DNA from: Prorocentrum cordatum
Taxonomy: Eukaryota; Sar; Dinophyceae; Prorocentrales; Prorocentraceae
DNA: 57,898 nucleotides
NCBI GenBank assembly: GCA_963575745.1
Contig: CAUYUJ010003573.1
Span: 20,001-77,898, forward strand
Direction of reading: 5' to 3'
Shown: positions 1 to 11,233 of the stretch, piece by piece
Layout of the letters: every line of letters begins with the position of its first letter
How positions within the stretch are numbered: position 1 is the stretch's first letter
The notes under the pieces: model-generated
Told to the model about the DNA's origin: nothing
The model's database searches: none
Seen by the model: only the letters and a program-made list of their open reading frames with translations
Position numbers and translations under genes: made by a program

Positions 1-363
1 GAGGCGAGGAGGCCGAAACCATCGAAAAACACGATAGAAATCTACGATTTCTGTCGCTCGGGGCCCTCTTGGGAGGCCTCTTGGGAGGCCTCTTCGGGCG
101 TCTTGGACGCCTCTTGGGCCGTCTGGGGCGAATCTCGGGCGTCTTGGGCCCATCTTTAAGCGTGCCGGGGCTCTCCGGGGCCGTCTTGGGGGCTTCTGGG
201 GGCCCTCTCGGCGTGTCTTGGGGGATTTTTGGGGCCCTCTTGACGTGTCTTGGGGCCTCCCTGGGCGGCCCGGGGCCAGCCCGGGGCGGTTTCGGTGCAT
301 TGGGGCCTGCGCCATTCTGGCACGCACTGGGCCCTGCAATGTAGTAGAGACTAAGGCTGACCC
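1..363. repeat. Minisatellite mosaic, module E
   Basis: Degenerate GC-rich array of GGGAGGCCTCTTGGG and GGGGCCGTCTTGGG units. It opens with an AT-richer block (bases 1-60) that recurs through the first 27 kb. Bases about 1-350 match 24,900-25,265 closely, including the closing segment GCACGCACTGGGCCCTGCAA. Read on the minus strand, that segment is the start of a PPR repeat (YxAGPSAC). No gene is supported; open frames here are by-products of the repeat. Confidence 0.75.
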
Positions 364-378
364 GTGGACCCCGTCCAC
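364..378. other. Conserved 6-bp-stem hairpin, copy 1
   Basis: GTGGAC, loop CCC, GTCCAC. First of at least eleven copies that mark the edge between PPR-like sequence and the minisatellite modules. Confidence 0.6.
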
Positions 379-597
379 GACATCTGGCCGAGAACATTCT
401 TGGGGGAGCTACTCTCTGCGAAAACGTTCTTCTCGCTGCCTGGCGCGCAGTGCGCCCAACAGCTGCTGGGCGTCTCATCGCGTCCGACCAGGTGTGCGCG
501 CAGCGACCCAGGTTCGGAAGGCCGGAACATTGGGCCAAAAGGTCTGACACAACGGAGGGGGCTCCTGGGGGGGGGGGCACCGGACGTGGCCATTTAT

Positions 598-1725
598 GAC
601 AGCTGGACCGTTTGAGCCCGCGAGGCTCTGGAAGGCGAAGGCTCCGAGGTAATGGCAAGATGCCTGGAGGAGAGCGTGGATTCGACGGGGCGCCCGAGCG
701 GTGCGAATGGCCAAAATGGCGCAAGATGGCGTTCAAAGCGGTGAGAACGGCCATTGCTGCCCAAGACGTCGGGGGTCCGAGCGGCGCGAATGGCCAAGAC
801 GGTCCAAGATGGCTCTCAGAAGGCCTCCGAGGGCCACTATCGCTTACTGTAGGCTCGCTCTGGGCGCCAAAGGGCCCTGCGGACCATTTTTCTAAGAAAA
901 AGTGCTTGCAGACCCCTTTGGGGGCCACTTGACATGGCACGGTGACGTTTTCGTGTCGTGACGGCTCCGGTGGGTTGCACGCGCGGCTGACAGCTGGACC
1001 GTTTGAGCCCGCGAGGCTCTGGAAGGCGAAGGCTCCGAGGTGATGGCAAGATGCCTGGAGGAGAGCGTGGATTCGACGGGGCGCCCGAGCGGTGCGAATG
1101 GCCAAGATGGCTCAAGATGGCGTTCAGAGCGGTGAGAACCGCGAATGCTGCCCAAGATGTCAGGGGTCCGAGCGGCGCGAATGGCCAAGACGGTCCAAGG
1201 TGGCTCTAAGAGGGCCTCCGAGGGCCACGATCGCATACTGTAGGCTCGCTCTGGGCGCCAAAGGGCCCTGCGGAGCATTGTACTAAGAAAAAGTGTTTGC
1301 AGATCCCTTTGGGGGCCACTTGGCATGGCATGGTGACGTTTTCGTGTCGTGACGGCTCGGGTGGGTTGCACGCGCGGCTGACAGCTGGGCCGTTTGAGCC
1401 CGCGAGGCTCTGGAAGGCGAAGGCTCCGAGGTGATGGCAAGATGCCTGGAGGAGAGCGTGGATTCGTCGGGGCAGCGGTGAGAACGGCCAACGCGGCCCA
1501 AGATGTCGGGGGTCCGAGCGGCGCGAATGGCCAAGACGGTCCAAGGTGGCTCTAAGAGGGCCTCCGAGGGCCACGATCGCATACTGTAGGCTCGCTCTGG
1601 GCGCCAAAGGGCCCTGCGGCGCTTTTTTCTAAGAAAAAGTGTTTGCAGATCCCTTTGGGGGCCACTTGGCATGGCATGGTGACGTTATCGTGTCGTGACG
1701 GCTCCGGTGGGTTGCACGCGCGGCT
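598..1725. repeat. 391-bp tandem repeat, three copies
   Basis: Copies start at GACAGCTGG (598, 989, 1380), giving a period of 391 bp. The third copy is about 45 bp shorter because of an internal deletion near 1,470. Each holds CGAGGCTCTGGAAGGCGAAG, a stretch rich in GCGAATGGCCAAGA, and a closing GGCACGGTGACGTT-like stretch. No reading frame is consistently preserved, so I call it non-coding. Bases 379-597 before it show nothing I recognise. Confidence 0.85.
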
Positions 1726-3441
1726 GCTGGCCCAGTGACGACGACGGCGACGACAAAGACGACGACGACCCCACGGACCGAAGTCCATTAGAAGAGGCTT
1801 TGCAAACCATTGTGTTCTCCGATGTCTTCTGCATTGTCGCTTTTTGAAAGGTTTCCCCGTGCGTCCCTGGAAATGTGGGAAACCCAATGTATCTGGAGTT
1901 GTCGTTGAAGGCCCCCTGCTGGGAGGACCGTTTCGGCGGTCATCAAATTCGGGCCTCTTGGAAGCTGTCTGGGGGCCTCTCGGGGATCATTGTTGGCCTC
2001 CTGGGGGACTCTTGGGGCCCTCTTTGGCTGTCTTGGATGCCTCTTGGGCGGTTTGGGGGCCGTCTGGGGCCCTGTGAAAACGGCTCTGTTGTGCCTGCGA
2101 GGTGCCTGTCGCCTCTCGTCCGCTCCCCCCCTCCTGGAGGCAAAGCTGAAGCCACTTAGGGTCCGTGGGAGCTGTTTCGGAGCCTTGTGGGACTTCATTT
2201 GGGCCGCCCAGGGGCTCGTAAGCTTCTTTTGGGCCGTCTTGGGTGCCTCTTGGGCCGTCTCGGGACCGTCCGAGGCCCGCGTGGGCGCCTCTTGTGCTGT
2301 CGTGGGCCGTCTGGGGCCGCTCTTGGGGCCGTCTTGGGTGCCGCTTGGGCCGCCTTGGGCGCCTCCTGGGCCGTCCTTGGGCTGTCTTGGAGCGTTTTGG
2401 CCGCCTCTGGGGCCGTCTTGGCCCAATATTCGGCGTCTTGGGCCCATCTTGGGGCGTCCCGGAGCCCTCTGGGGCCGTCTTGGGGGCCTCTTGGGGCCCT
2501 CTTGGCGCGTCTTGGGCCCATCTTGGGGCGTCCCGGGGCCCTCTGGGGCCGTCTTGGGCTGTCTTGGGGCGTCTTGGGACCGTCTGGGGGCCCTCTTGGC
2601 CCGTCTTGAGGCCCGGGCCTCGTCGGTGGCCTTGGAGCGGTCTTGGGGACCTCTTGGGCCATCTTGGAGCGCAGGGGCGGCGAAAAGGGCAGAATGCGAA
2701 AAACTTTGGAAAACACAATGGAAATCGACGATTTCTCCCGCTCGGGGCCCTGCTGGGAAGCCTCTTGGGAGGCCTCTTGGGGCATTTTGGCCGCCTCTGG
2801 GGCTGTCTTGGCCCAATCGTTTGCGTCTTGGGCCCACCTTGGGGCGTCCCGGAGCCCTCTGGGGCCGTCTTGGGGGCTTGGCGCGTCTTGGGCCCATCTT
2901 GGGGCGTCCCGGGGCCCTCTGAGGCCGTCATGAGCTGTTTTGGGGCGTCTTGGGACCGTCTGGGGGCCCTCTTGGCCCGTCTTGAGGCCCTCTTGCGGGC
3001 CTCGTCGGTGGTCTTGGAGCGGTCTTGGGGACATCTTGGGCCATCTTGGAGCGCAGGGGCGGCGAAAAGGGGAGAATGCGAAAAACATCGGAAACACACA
3101 ATGGAAATCGACGATTTCTCCCGCTCGGGGCCCTGCTGGGAAGCCTCTTGGGAGGCCTCTTGGGGCATTTTGGCCGCCACTGGGCCCGTCTTGGCCCAAT
3201 CTTCGGCGTCTGGGGCCCACCTTGGGGCGTCCCGGAGCCTTCTGGGGCCGTCTTGGGGGCCTCTTGAGGCCCTCTTGGCGCGTCTTGGGCCCATCTTGGG
3301 GCGTCCCGGGGCCCTCTGGGGCCGTCTTGGGGGCCTCTTGGGGCCCTCTTGGCGTGTCTTGGGCCTGCTACGCTTTTTGACCAGAATCGCCCTTCTCGCA
3401 CGCGCGGAGCCCTGCATTGTAGTATAGACTAGGGCGACCCC
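1726..3441. repeat. Minisatellite array with two higher-order units
   Basis: Units of the 9+12-nt kind (TCTTGGGGC plus GTCTTGGGGGCC) alternate for 1.7 kb. Two higher-order units of about 380 bp (near 2,640-3,015 and 3,016-3,395) share the block GGCGAAAAGG..AATGGAAATCGACGATTT. The segment GTGCCTGTCGCCTCTCGTCC near 2,100 recurs near 24,508. Minus-strand frames of up to 489 codons, rich in P, K, R, Q and A, follow from the 21-nt periodicity. I do not call them genes. Confidence 0.8.
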
Positions 3442-3456
3442 GTGGACTTCGTCCAC
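3442..3456. other. Conserved hairpin, copy 2
   Basis: GTGGAC-TTC-GTCCAC, just after a PPR-start-like segment (minus strand: LYYNAGLRAC). Confidence 0.6.
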
Positions 3457-5340
3457 GACCAGCAGGTCCCCCTGGCGCGCCTCAACGTTGGGCCCCCGCC
3501 CAGGAAAACGTCACCCCGAAGCCAATGGTGACTTTTTCCGGCCGCCTTTCCGAAGTTGAAGGCGGGCGCTTCCTCCTCTTCGTCCGCCTTCCGCTCCACG
3601 TCCGCCTTGACAGCCTTCGGAGCGTCACAGACGGCTATGGTGGGTCTGCGGTGTGCCTTTCGCCGCTTGTCTGCTCCCCCTGGCTTGAACAATTTTGAAA
3701 GCACCCAGGGCCTAGAAAAAAAATCACCCGGTGGGCTCTGGTGACTTTTTTCCGGCTGCCTTTTCGAAGCCGGATGGCGGGCACTGCCTTTTCCCTGGGA
3801 ACTGTTTGGGGGCCACTCGGGGTTTCTTTTCGGCCTCCTGGAGGCCTCTTGGGGTCCTCTTGGGGTCCTCTTGGGCCGTCTTGCGGCCTCCTGGGGTCAT
3901 CTTGGGGCCCTCTTGGGCCGTCTTGGGTGCCTCTTGGGGCCGCCTGGGGCCGACTTGGGCTCCTGTGGGCCTGTGGGGCGGTCTTAGGACCGTCTGGAGG
4001 CCCTCTTGGGCCATCTTTGGCCGCTCTTGGGGCTGCCGTAACTGCTTCTTGGGGCCGTCTGGGGCCGCCTTGTGGGGGCCTCCTGAGGCGTCTTGGGGCG
4101 ATCTTGGGGGCCTGCATTGTCGTCCTGGACGCTCTGAAAACGAAAAGCGCGGGAATTGCGAAAATGCACGTTTCCCCAAGGGATTGGGACTATTTTTGCT
4201 TGTGCGGGCTCTGTCGGGCGTCTTCTGGGAGCCCACTTGGAGCGGTTGGGGGGCCTCTTCGGCCGTCTGGAGGCTATCTTGAGCGTCTTCGAGCGCTATT
4301 GGACCGTCTCGGAGGCCCTCTTGGACCGTCCTAGGACGTCGTGGGGCTCTGTTGGAGGCCTCCCAGGGCGTCTCGGAGCGCTCTTGGGACATGAAGCGCA
4401 CCAGGGCCTGCTGGGCCTCGCTGGGGCCGCCACGGCGCCGAAAGGAGTATCGGACCCCCGCCCTTTTCGCACGCACTGGACCCTGCAATGCAGTGGAGAT
4501 GACGTCGGATTCAGGAATCGGCCCGAGATGGCTCATGGCGCCCTTCGATTTTGAGAGCCCCTGTGTGAAGGGCTGGTCACGTCACCACTCGCTCTTGGGA
4601 GCTGTGCCTGGGAGAGCTCTCCGCGATGCGGCTCGTGCTTGGGAGCCTTGGTGAGAAGAGCTTTGCACTTCGCCGATCGCTCTTTTAATGGGCGTCTCTG
4701 GGCCTGCTTGGTGGTCCTTGTGGGGGTCTTCTTCGGGCCATTCTGAAGCTTTTTGGGGCTGCTCTGGGAGCGTTTTGGGACGTCTTGGGGCCATTTGGGG
4801 CCGTCACGGGGCGTCCGGGAGGCCTTGGACCGTCTTGGAGCTCTCTTGAGACTGCCTGAGGCCGTCTTGGGAGCCTGTTGGGGCCCGCTCGGAGCTCTCT
4901 TGGGGCCGTCTTGGGGTTCTGTGAGGCCGTTTCAGGGCTCTCTGGCGTCGTCTTGGGGCTCTTGTGGGCCGTCTTGGAGTCCTCTTAGGGGCCGCTGGCG
5001 TCTTCTTGTGGCGATTCGGGAGGCCTCTTGGCGTGTCCTGGGCCGCTGAAGAGCACACAAGGCGGGCATGCTGAAAATATACGTTTTCCCATAGACATTT
5101 GACCATGTGTGCCTCTTTGGCGTGCGCTCAGACCTTGGGGCGTCTTTGCGGCCTCTTGAATCGTCGTGGAGCCCCCCCCCGGAACGCTTCGGGCCCTCGT
5201 GGGCCGTCTCGGGACCCACTGAGGCGTCTTGGAGAGCTCTTGGACGGTCTGGGAACCCCTCTGGAGCGCCCCTGGGACCGGCCTGAGCGATTCGGCCCTG
5301 TGGTAACGCCGTAAAGGGGCGATTTTGTACACTTGAGGCG
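3457..5340. repeat. Minisatellite mosaic, module A
   Basis: Bases about 3,570-4,100 and 4,530-5,070 are repeated at 26,730-27,080 and 27,210-27,700. Between them lie GGCCGTCTTGGG units. The recurring block GAAAACGAAAAGCGCGGGAA..GTTTCCCC is at 4,134-4,190 and a variant is near 5,050-5,097. No gene recognised. Confidence 0.75.
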
Positions 5341-5395
5341 CTGGGCTTCTCGCACGCGCTTCCACCGGCCATGTAGGAGAGACTAGCGCGAACAC

Positions 5396-5410
5396 GTGGA
5401 TTAAATCCAC
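5396..5410. other. Conserved hairpin, copy 3 (covarying stem)
   Basis: GTGGAT-TAA-ATCCAC. Relative to the common GTGGAC/GTCCAC form both strands of the stem have changed together, so the pairing is kept. Confidence 0.6.
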
Positions 5411-6325
5411 GGCCCGCAGGTCCAGGCGTTGGTCCCGAACGCGCACGTGTCGCCGCGGCCTGCGGTCACATGTGACGGTCACGTTTGAAGGCAATGGTTG
5501 GGGGCTGAGCGTGGGGGGCCACGTTTGGGGGCGCCTGGGGGGGGTGACGTTCGGGGGCCACGCTGACTGGGGCGGCAGGGGCGACCTTCCGAGGCTTTGC
5601 GTGGGGGCCGCCTTTGGGGGTCCCGTTTGGCGGCCACGTGCGGGGCCGACGTTTAAGGGGCCACGTCTTGGGGCTACCCCCGAAAGCAGTCGGGGAGCTC
5701 CAAGTCGACCTGAAAGCGTGAAAAGGAATGGGTTTTGCTAATCGCGCTGGGCCTGGGCGCGATTAGCAAAAACACAAGGGGTTTTCAGGTACAGTCAGAG
5801 TGAGGGGGCCACGTTTGCGGGCCTCGGTTGGGGGCCGCAAAGGAAAGTCACACATTGGGGCCACGTGGGATGGCCTCTGTCTCCGCGAACGCCTTCAGCC
5901 CCTCGCTCTTATCTGCTAATGCGGGGTGCTAAGTCTAACGCAGTACGGAAGGTGTTGTTCATGTTCGCCTTTGGGCCAGTGATACTGCGGGAAGGAGTCT
6001 CGTGGCCATGTACGGGTCCCCCTTCGAAGGCAGCAGAAGCGCCGTTCCGCGGCCGCCGCCGTCGTCATCGTCACCGCCGTCGCCGCCGCCGCCGCCGCTG
6101 CCGCTGCCGCCGTTGTCGTCATTGTCGTGCCACCGTCGTCGTCATCGTCGCCGTCGTCGTGAGGCCATCTTGGGGCGGGTCCTGGAGCCGTCGGCGAGCG
6201 CTCCAGGGGCCTCCTGGGCCCGTCGAAGAGCGCCCTGCAGGCTCTCCGGGCGGCCCGCAAGCTCTCTCGGCAGCCCGGGGCGCTGCCACTGCTTCTCGTA
6301 CTCGCACGCGCTTCGCCCGGAATTG
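5411..6325. repeat. G-rich spacer with GGGGGCCACGTTTG repeats
   Basis: Bases about 5,490-5,870 are a degenerate run of GGGGGCCACGTTTG-like units. Bases about 6,040-6,160 are CGT/CCG trinucleotide-rich. A strong hairpin lies at 5,709-5,790 (separate entry). No coding region recognised. Confidence 0.6.
5709..5790. other. Strong nested hairpin
   Basis: Perfect 15-bp inverted repeat TTTTGCTAATCGCGC (5,733-5,747) and GCGCGATTAGCAAAA (5,757-5,771) with a 9-nt loop, enclosed by outer arms ACCTGAAA and TTTCAGGT. No similar sequence was noticed elsewhere in the window. Confidence 0.8.
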
Positions 6326-6443
6326 TAGTAGAGATGACGCTGGACTCTAACTTCGCCTCCCGCATCTCCCTCAGCAGCGCAAGCGCCCGCTGCCATTGCA
6401 CGCCCTTCTCGCACGCGCTGATCCCAGCGTTGTAGCTGACTAG
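6326..6443 (-). pseudogene. PPR repeat segment (one motif)
   Basis: The minus strand encodes one 35-residue pentatricopeptide repeat: VSYNAGISACEKG, then QWQRALALLREM, then EAKLESSVIS. PPR proteins are helical-repeat RNA-binding proteins, usually of organelles. After SVIS the next repeat (YNSGRSACE) continues only in a shifted frame, and the sequence then becomes minisatellite. It may be a short exon: on the minus strand it follows CCCTAG. It may equally be a decayed copy. No start codon or complete protein can be assigned. Confidence 0.6.
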
Positions 6444-7545
6444 GGCTGACCCGCGGCCTCCGGCCAGGGAATTTGCCCGCCCTGGCGTGCACGTGGAAGT
6501 GGAGCGTCTCTGGGGTCTCGCGGGTAAGGTGAGGTTGGAGGGGACGGCGTGGATGGAGGAGGTGGCCGCTGGAGGGGAAGGTGGGCGAGGGATGCAGGCA
6601 AGCAGTCCTGAAGGCAGGAACGCGGTGGTGGAGGCGGTGTCAGTGGCAGCACACCCATGTAGACATGACATGGTGTGGACAGAAGCTGTTTCTGACGCCG
6701 CAGTCTGTGTTCATCATAGCTTCTGCGGGGAAGGTAGCCGTGAGAAGTTTATCTGCTCTTCGCCGGGGCCGAATGATATTTTCATCTGGAGTGTGGTGAC
6801 AATGAGGCCAGTGGGCGCGGAAGGAGGCCCGCAAGAGGGCGGCGAGACGAAACTCCCTAGGAAGGGCCCCAGTGCGAGGACACGAATCGGCTTTTTGAGC
6901 GCACCTCTCCAAGACGTCCCCAAATAGAGCAGAGATGGCTCCCAGAGGGTTCAAGAAGCCTCCAAAACGATGCTGGAAGTTCGACGCTCCCCAAGAGAGA
7001 AGCATCCAAGGCCTCTCGGGGGCCGCTTGGGGGCCTTTTTTCGTCCTCCTGGGGGTGGGTCTCTCGGAGCCCTCTTCGGCAGTCTTGAGTGCATCTCGGG
7101 CCGTCTTGGGGCGATGTGGGGCCGTCTTGGGCGCCTCTCGGACCATCTTGGGACAATCTTGGGGCCATCTTGGGTCAATATTGGGCGCTACTGGGGCTGT
7201 CTTTGGTGTTTCTTGAGCCGTCTCGGGCGCCTCTGGAGCCGTCCTGGACGGGCCAAAGACCGTCTTGGAGACTGTCCAAACGGAAAGGCTTGGAGACGGA
7301 CCAGCGGGGGCCTCTACAGCCGTCTTGGAGACGGGGCGGTGGAGCCGTCTTGGGCCAGTATTAACTGCTTTTTGGGGCTGTCTTGGGTGCGTCTTGGGCC
7401 GTCTCGGGCGCCTCTGGAGCCGTCCCGGGGCAGTGTGTGGCCCTTTGGGCGCCCTCATGGGGGCGTCTGGGCGCGTCTTGGGGCGAGCTGGGAGGCCTGT
7501 ATAGCCGTCTGGACGCTGCGAGGACGAAAAAGCAAGATAGATTGA
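6444..7545. repeat. Duplicated module B, copy 1
   Basis: Closely similar to about 21,505-22,735. Landmarks are GGAGGTGGCCGCTGGAGG near 6,558, ACATGGTGTGGACAGAAGCT near 6,668 and the segment around 6,985 (TTCGACGCTCCCCAAGAGAG). The second half passes into GGCCGTCTTGGG minisatellite. No consistently conserved frame is evident. Confidence 0.75.
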
Positions 7546-9197
7546 AAATGTACGTTTCCCGCCGGGAATGGGACGGTTTGGGCCTCTTGGGGCTCTCCTG
7601 GAGGCCCTCCTGGGCCGTCTTGGGAGCCTTCTGGCCTGCCTTGGGACCTCTGGGACTGTCGTGGGGCTCCCAAGGGTGCTCTGAGGCCGTCTTGGCGCCC
7701 CTTGGAGCCTCTCGGAGCCGTCCCGTTGGCCATTCTTGGCTGCTCTTGGGGCTGTCTTGGGTGCGTCCTGGGCCGTCGGGGCCGCGTGGGGCCCTTTGGG
7801 GGCCTCTGGGCGCGTCTTGGGGCGAGGTGGAGGGCCTGTGTAACCGTTTGGGGGCCCTCCTGGGATGCTCTGGGGGCGTCTTAGGGCGATCGGGAAGGCC
7901 TGTACGCGGTGAAGACGAAAAGAGCGAGCATATCAAACATGCACGTTTTCCGAAGCGAATGGGGCAATTTTTGCCTCCTGGGTCCCTCCTGGGGGTCCTA
8001 GCTTGGGGTCCTGGCTTGGGGTCCTCTGGGGCCGGCTTGGGCGCCTCTTGGGCCATCTTGGGGCGCTTGGAGGCCTCTTGGGCCGTCCTGGGGCGGTCTT
8101 GTGGGTGTCGTCGGCCGTCTTGGAGCGTCGGCCAGCCGAGAAGGTGAGCAGGCAAAACTCTTTGAAAAACCACGGAGATGAAGGATTTGGGCCTCTGGGG
8201 ACCTGCGTCGGGGTACTGTTGGAGGCTCTTGGCGGCCTCTTGGGGGGGCCCTTGGGCCCTGTGTGGGCGTATGGGGGCCCAGGACTCGGAGTGTCAGGGC
8301 TTGTCCCCGTGCTTTGGCCCCCTCTTGGGCCTGGCTTGGGGTCCTCCGGGGCCGTCTTGGGCGCCTCTTGGGCCATCTTGGGGCTCCCAGGGCCGTCTGG
8401 GGACGCGCTTGGAGGCCTCTTGGGCCGTCCTGGGGCGGTCTTGTGGGTCTCTCCGGCCGTCGTGGAGCGTCGGCTAGCCGAGAAGGCGAGCAGGCAAAAT
8501 TCCTTCCAAAACCATTGTAAAGTCATGGAGTTTGGCCTCTGGGGACATGCTTCGGAGAACTGTTGGAGGCTCTTGGAGGCCTCTTGTGGGGCCTTGGGGC
8601 CTTGTGTGGGCGTATGGGGTCCCAGGACTCGGAGTGTCAGGGCTTGTCCCCGTGCTTTGGCCCCCTCTTGGGCCTGGCTTGGGGTCGTCCGGGAACGTCT
8701 CGGGCGCCTCTTGGGCCATCTTGGGGCTCCCTGGGCCGTCTGGGGACGCGCTTGGATGCCTCTTGGGCCGTCCTGGGGCGGTATTGTGGGTCTCTTCGGT
8801 CAGCTTGGAGCGTCGGCTCGCCGAGAAGATGAGCAGGCAAACTTCAAAAACCATGGAAAAATGCAGGATTTTGGCCTCTGGGGACATGCTTCGGAGAACT
8901 GTTGGAGGCTCTTGGAGGCCTCTAGAGCCTTGGTAGGGTCCTCTAGGGGGCCTCGTGGGCCTTGATGGGAGCCTCTAGGGGGCCTCGTGGACGCTCCTTG
9001 GAGCCTCTGATGGCCACTGCGGCGCGTCTTTGGGGGGAGGGCTAGATTTGTGACGCTCGGGGGCCAGGATCTGCGTGAGGGGTGTCGAAAAATTGCCTAA
9101 ATGGCCCTCGAGGAAGCGGAAAGTACACGCCTTTTTCGCACGCGCTTCCGTCTGCCATAGAGAAGAGATAGAGAAGAGAAATGACTAGGGCTGACCC
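7546..9197. repeat. Minisatellite array with 345-bp higher-order units
   Basis: Three consecutive units of about 345 bp start near 8,140, 8,485 and 8,825. Each contains GAGCAGGCAAA, a poly-A-rich block with GATTTTGGCCTCTGGGG, and GGACTCGGAGTGTCAGGGCTTG in the first two. A GTTTCCCGCCGGGAATGGGA-type block lies near 7,555 and again near 7,940. No gene recognised. Confidence 0.75.
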
Positions 9198-9212
9198 GTG
9201 GACTCCGTCCAC
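9198..9212. other. Conserved hairpin, copy 4
   Basis: GTGGAC-TCC-GTCCAC, preceded by CTAGGGCTGACCC and followed by GACATCTTTCTGGAA. The same context occurs near 12,851 and 25,283. Confidence 0.65.
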
Positions 9213-9655
9213 GACATCTTTCTGGAATGGTTCTCCGAGGAACGGCGGAGATGTTGCCGAAAACCTATAAGCACGGCGGCGGCCGGGGCGGCGGCAGCGA
9301 GACCGCGCCTTCGTGTCCGAGCTCTTGCAGCGCTCCAGCAGCTTGGCCCTGGCGCGCGGCTCATTCGACCCCCTCCTATTGAGGGCAGTTTTGAAGTCTC
9401 TCGGGGATGTGCGCCAAAGTCGAAGTCCATCTCTCGGGCGTGTCAGGAGCGCTGGGCCCCCTCTCTTGGAGGCAGGTTTTGAAGCCTCTTGGGCCTCTTG
9501 GGGGGTTGAGGGACTCCCAGGTTCTCTAGTGGCCCCTTCGGGACCTTTTGGAACCCTCTTGGGCCGCCTGGGCTACTCTTGGGCCGTCTTGGGGCCACTT
9601 GTAAAGCTCTGAATGTCATCTGGACCCTCGTGAGACTCTCTTCTGGGCCATCTCG
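9213..9655. repeat. Partial copy of module D
   Basis: Matches the first approximately 250 bases of the modules at 12,866 and 25,298 (GGTTCTCCGAGGAACGGCG, CGAGCTCTTGCAGCGCTCCA, TTGAGGGCAGTTTTGAAGTC). It then diverges into minisatellite. Confidence 0.7.
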
Positions 9656-9858
9656 GGTTTCCTCCTCCTCCTCCTCCTCCTCCTCCTCCTCCTCCTCCTC
9701 CTCCTCCTCCTCCTCCTCCTCCTCCTCCTCCTCCTCCTTCTCCTCCTCCTCCTTCCTCCTCCTCCTCCTGCTCCTGCTCCTCCGCCTCCGCCTCCGCCTC
9801 CTCCTCCTCCTCCTCCGCCTCCTCCTCTTCATCCTCCTTCTCATCCGCCTTCTTGCCT
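9656..9858. repeat. (CCT)n microsatellite
   Basis: About 200 bp of nearly pure CCT/TCC triplets, with CCG interruptions towards the right end. Glu-, Gly- and Ser-rich frames here are artefacts. Confidence 0.95.
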
Positions 9859-11051
9859 CGATGCTGCATGCCCTGGATCTTGGCTCGTCAATCGTAGACC
9901 CTCGGAGCATCGTTCTGCCTCTCAGCTCTAAGAAGGCGCTCCAGGGAGGCGACTACCAGAGGGCGGTGTGGTGACCGGCTTGGGTCCATCTTCGGGGCGT
10001 CTTGGGAATCTCCGGAGGCGTTCTGGGGCCGTCCAGGGCCGTTTTGACGCCGTGGTGGGAGGAATCCGAGGGGTCTTTGTGCGATCTTGGGTGCCTGTAT
10101 GGCAGTGTCGGACGCCGTGAGGACGACGAGCAGGGGAAGAGCGCAAGTTGACGCTTTCCTGAGGGATTGGGGCATATGTCTCCGCGTTCGAGCTCTATTG
10201 GAGCGCTGCTTCGAGTCCAGATGGAGCATCTTGGAGCCGTCTCGGGCCTGTGAAAGCTATCATGGGCGTCTTCGAGCGCTGAGGCCGTCGGGGATCGTCT
10301 GGGAGGTATCACGGGAAGCTCCTGAGGCGGGTAAGAGGTATCCTGGGAGTCGGGTGGCCGTCTTGGGCCGTCTAGGAAGCCTGAGGGCCTTCAGGGAAAG
10401 CCGCCACCGTGGGGCCGTCTAGGAAGCCTCATGGCCTTCGGCGAAATCCGCCACCGTGCCTGTGCCCGGGTAGTGGCTCAGAGGCCTCTGGGGTCCCTCT
10501 TGGAGGCAGCTTTGGGGCCTCTTGCGGGCCGTCTTGGGGCCTCGTGGGGGCTTGCTTTGGGCTTAGGCGCCTCAGGAGCCGTCCTGGGGCCGTCTTGGGC
10601 TGTCTGGGGGCTCTAATGGGGGCTTCCAGAGGCGTCTTCAGGCGATGTTGGGAGCCTTGATGGCCGGCTTGGACTCTTTGAACACTATAAGCTCGGGAAT
10701 TGCAAACATGCACGTTTCCCTAGGGATTGGGACGGTTTCTCTTGTTCGGGCTCTCGTGGGGCTCGTCTTGGAGCCCTCTTGGAGCGTCTTGGGAGGCCTC
10801 TTGGGCCGTCGGGAGGCTATCTTGGGCGTCTTGGAGCGCTCTTGGACCTTCTCGGAGGCCCTCTTGGGCCGTCTTGGGGCCCTCCCGGAGCGTCTCGGAG
10901 CGCTCTTGGGCCATCTTGGAGCGTCTCGGAGCGCGCCGGGGCCAGTTGGGGCTCGCAGGGGCCGCCGGGGCGCCTGCTACGCTGTTTTGGTCCGAATCGC
11001 CTTCTTCGCACGCGCGGGCCCCTGCATTGTAGAAGAGACTAGTGCGAACCC
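9859..11051. repeat. Minisatellite mosaic
   Basis: GGCCGTCTTGGG units with recurring blocks near 10,118-10,170 and 10,676-10,735 (TTGCAAACATGCACGTTTCCC). Two short direct repeats GGGGCCGTCTAGGAAGCCT occur near 10,360-10,430. It ends in a PPR-start-like segment (minus strand: FYNAGARACEEG). No gene supported. Confidence 0.7.
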
Positions 11052-11066
11052 GTGGATTGAATCCAC
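11052..11066. other. Conserved hairpin, copy 5 (covarying stem)
   Basis: GTGGAT-TGA-ATCCAC. The stem has the same paired C-to-T and G-to-A change as copy 3. Confidence 0.65.
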
Positions 11067-11233
11067 GGCGTGCTGAACCTGGGACTCGCACACCTTGGGT
11101 GAACAGTTCGTCGAAGTTGAACAGCTCGGGGGTCCCTGGGGCTGTGTCGGGGGCATGTGGGGCCCTCCTGCGAGCCTGTCTGGGGCGGCTTGAAGGCATC
11201 TTGCGGTTGGGGGCGCCTCTGGGGCCGTTCCCT

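Noticed and set aside
1101-1116. GCCAAGATGGCTCAAG, resembling the 3' end of the dinoflagellate spliced leader (..TTTTGGCTCAAG)
   Set aside because: Only about ten bases agree, the two sister copies of the same 391-bp repeat differ at these bases, and no leader-length match is present.
1987-3456. Minus-strand 489-codon frame (and similar ones near 2.2, 3.7, 7.4, 13.8 and 26.2 kb)
   Set aside because: Composition is only P, R, K, Q, A, D and G in a 7-residue period matching the 21-nt DNA repeat. Several overlapping frames are equally open, so openness is not evidence of coding.
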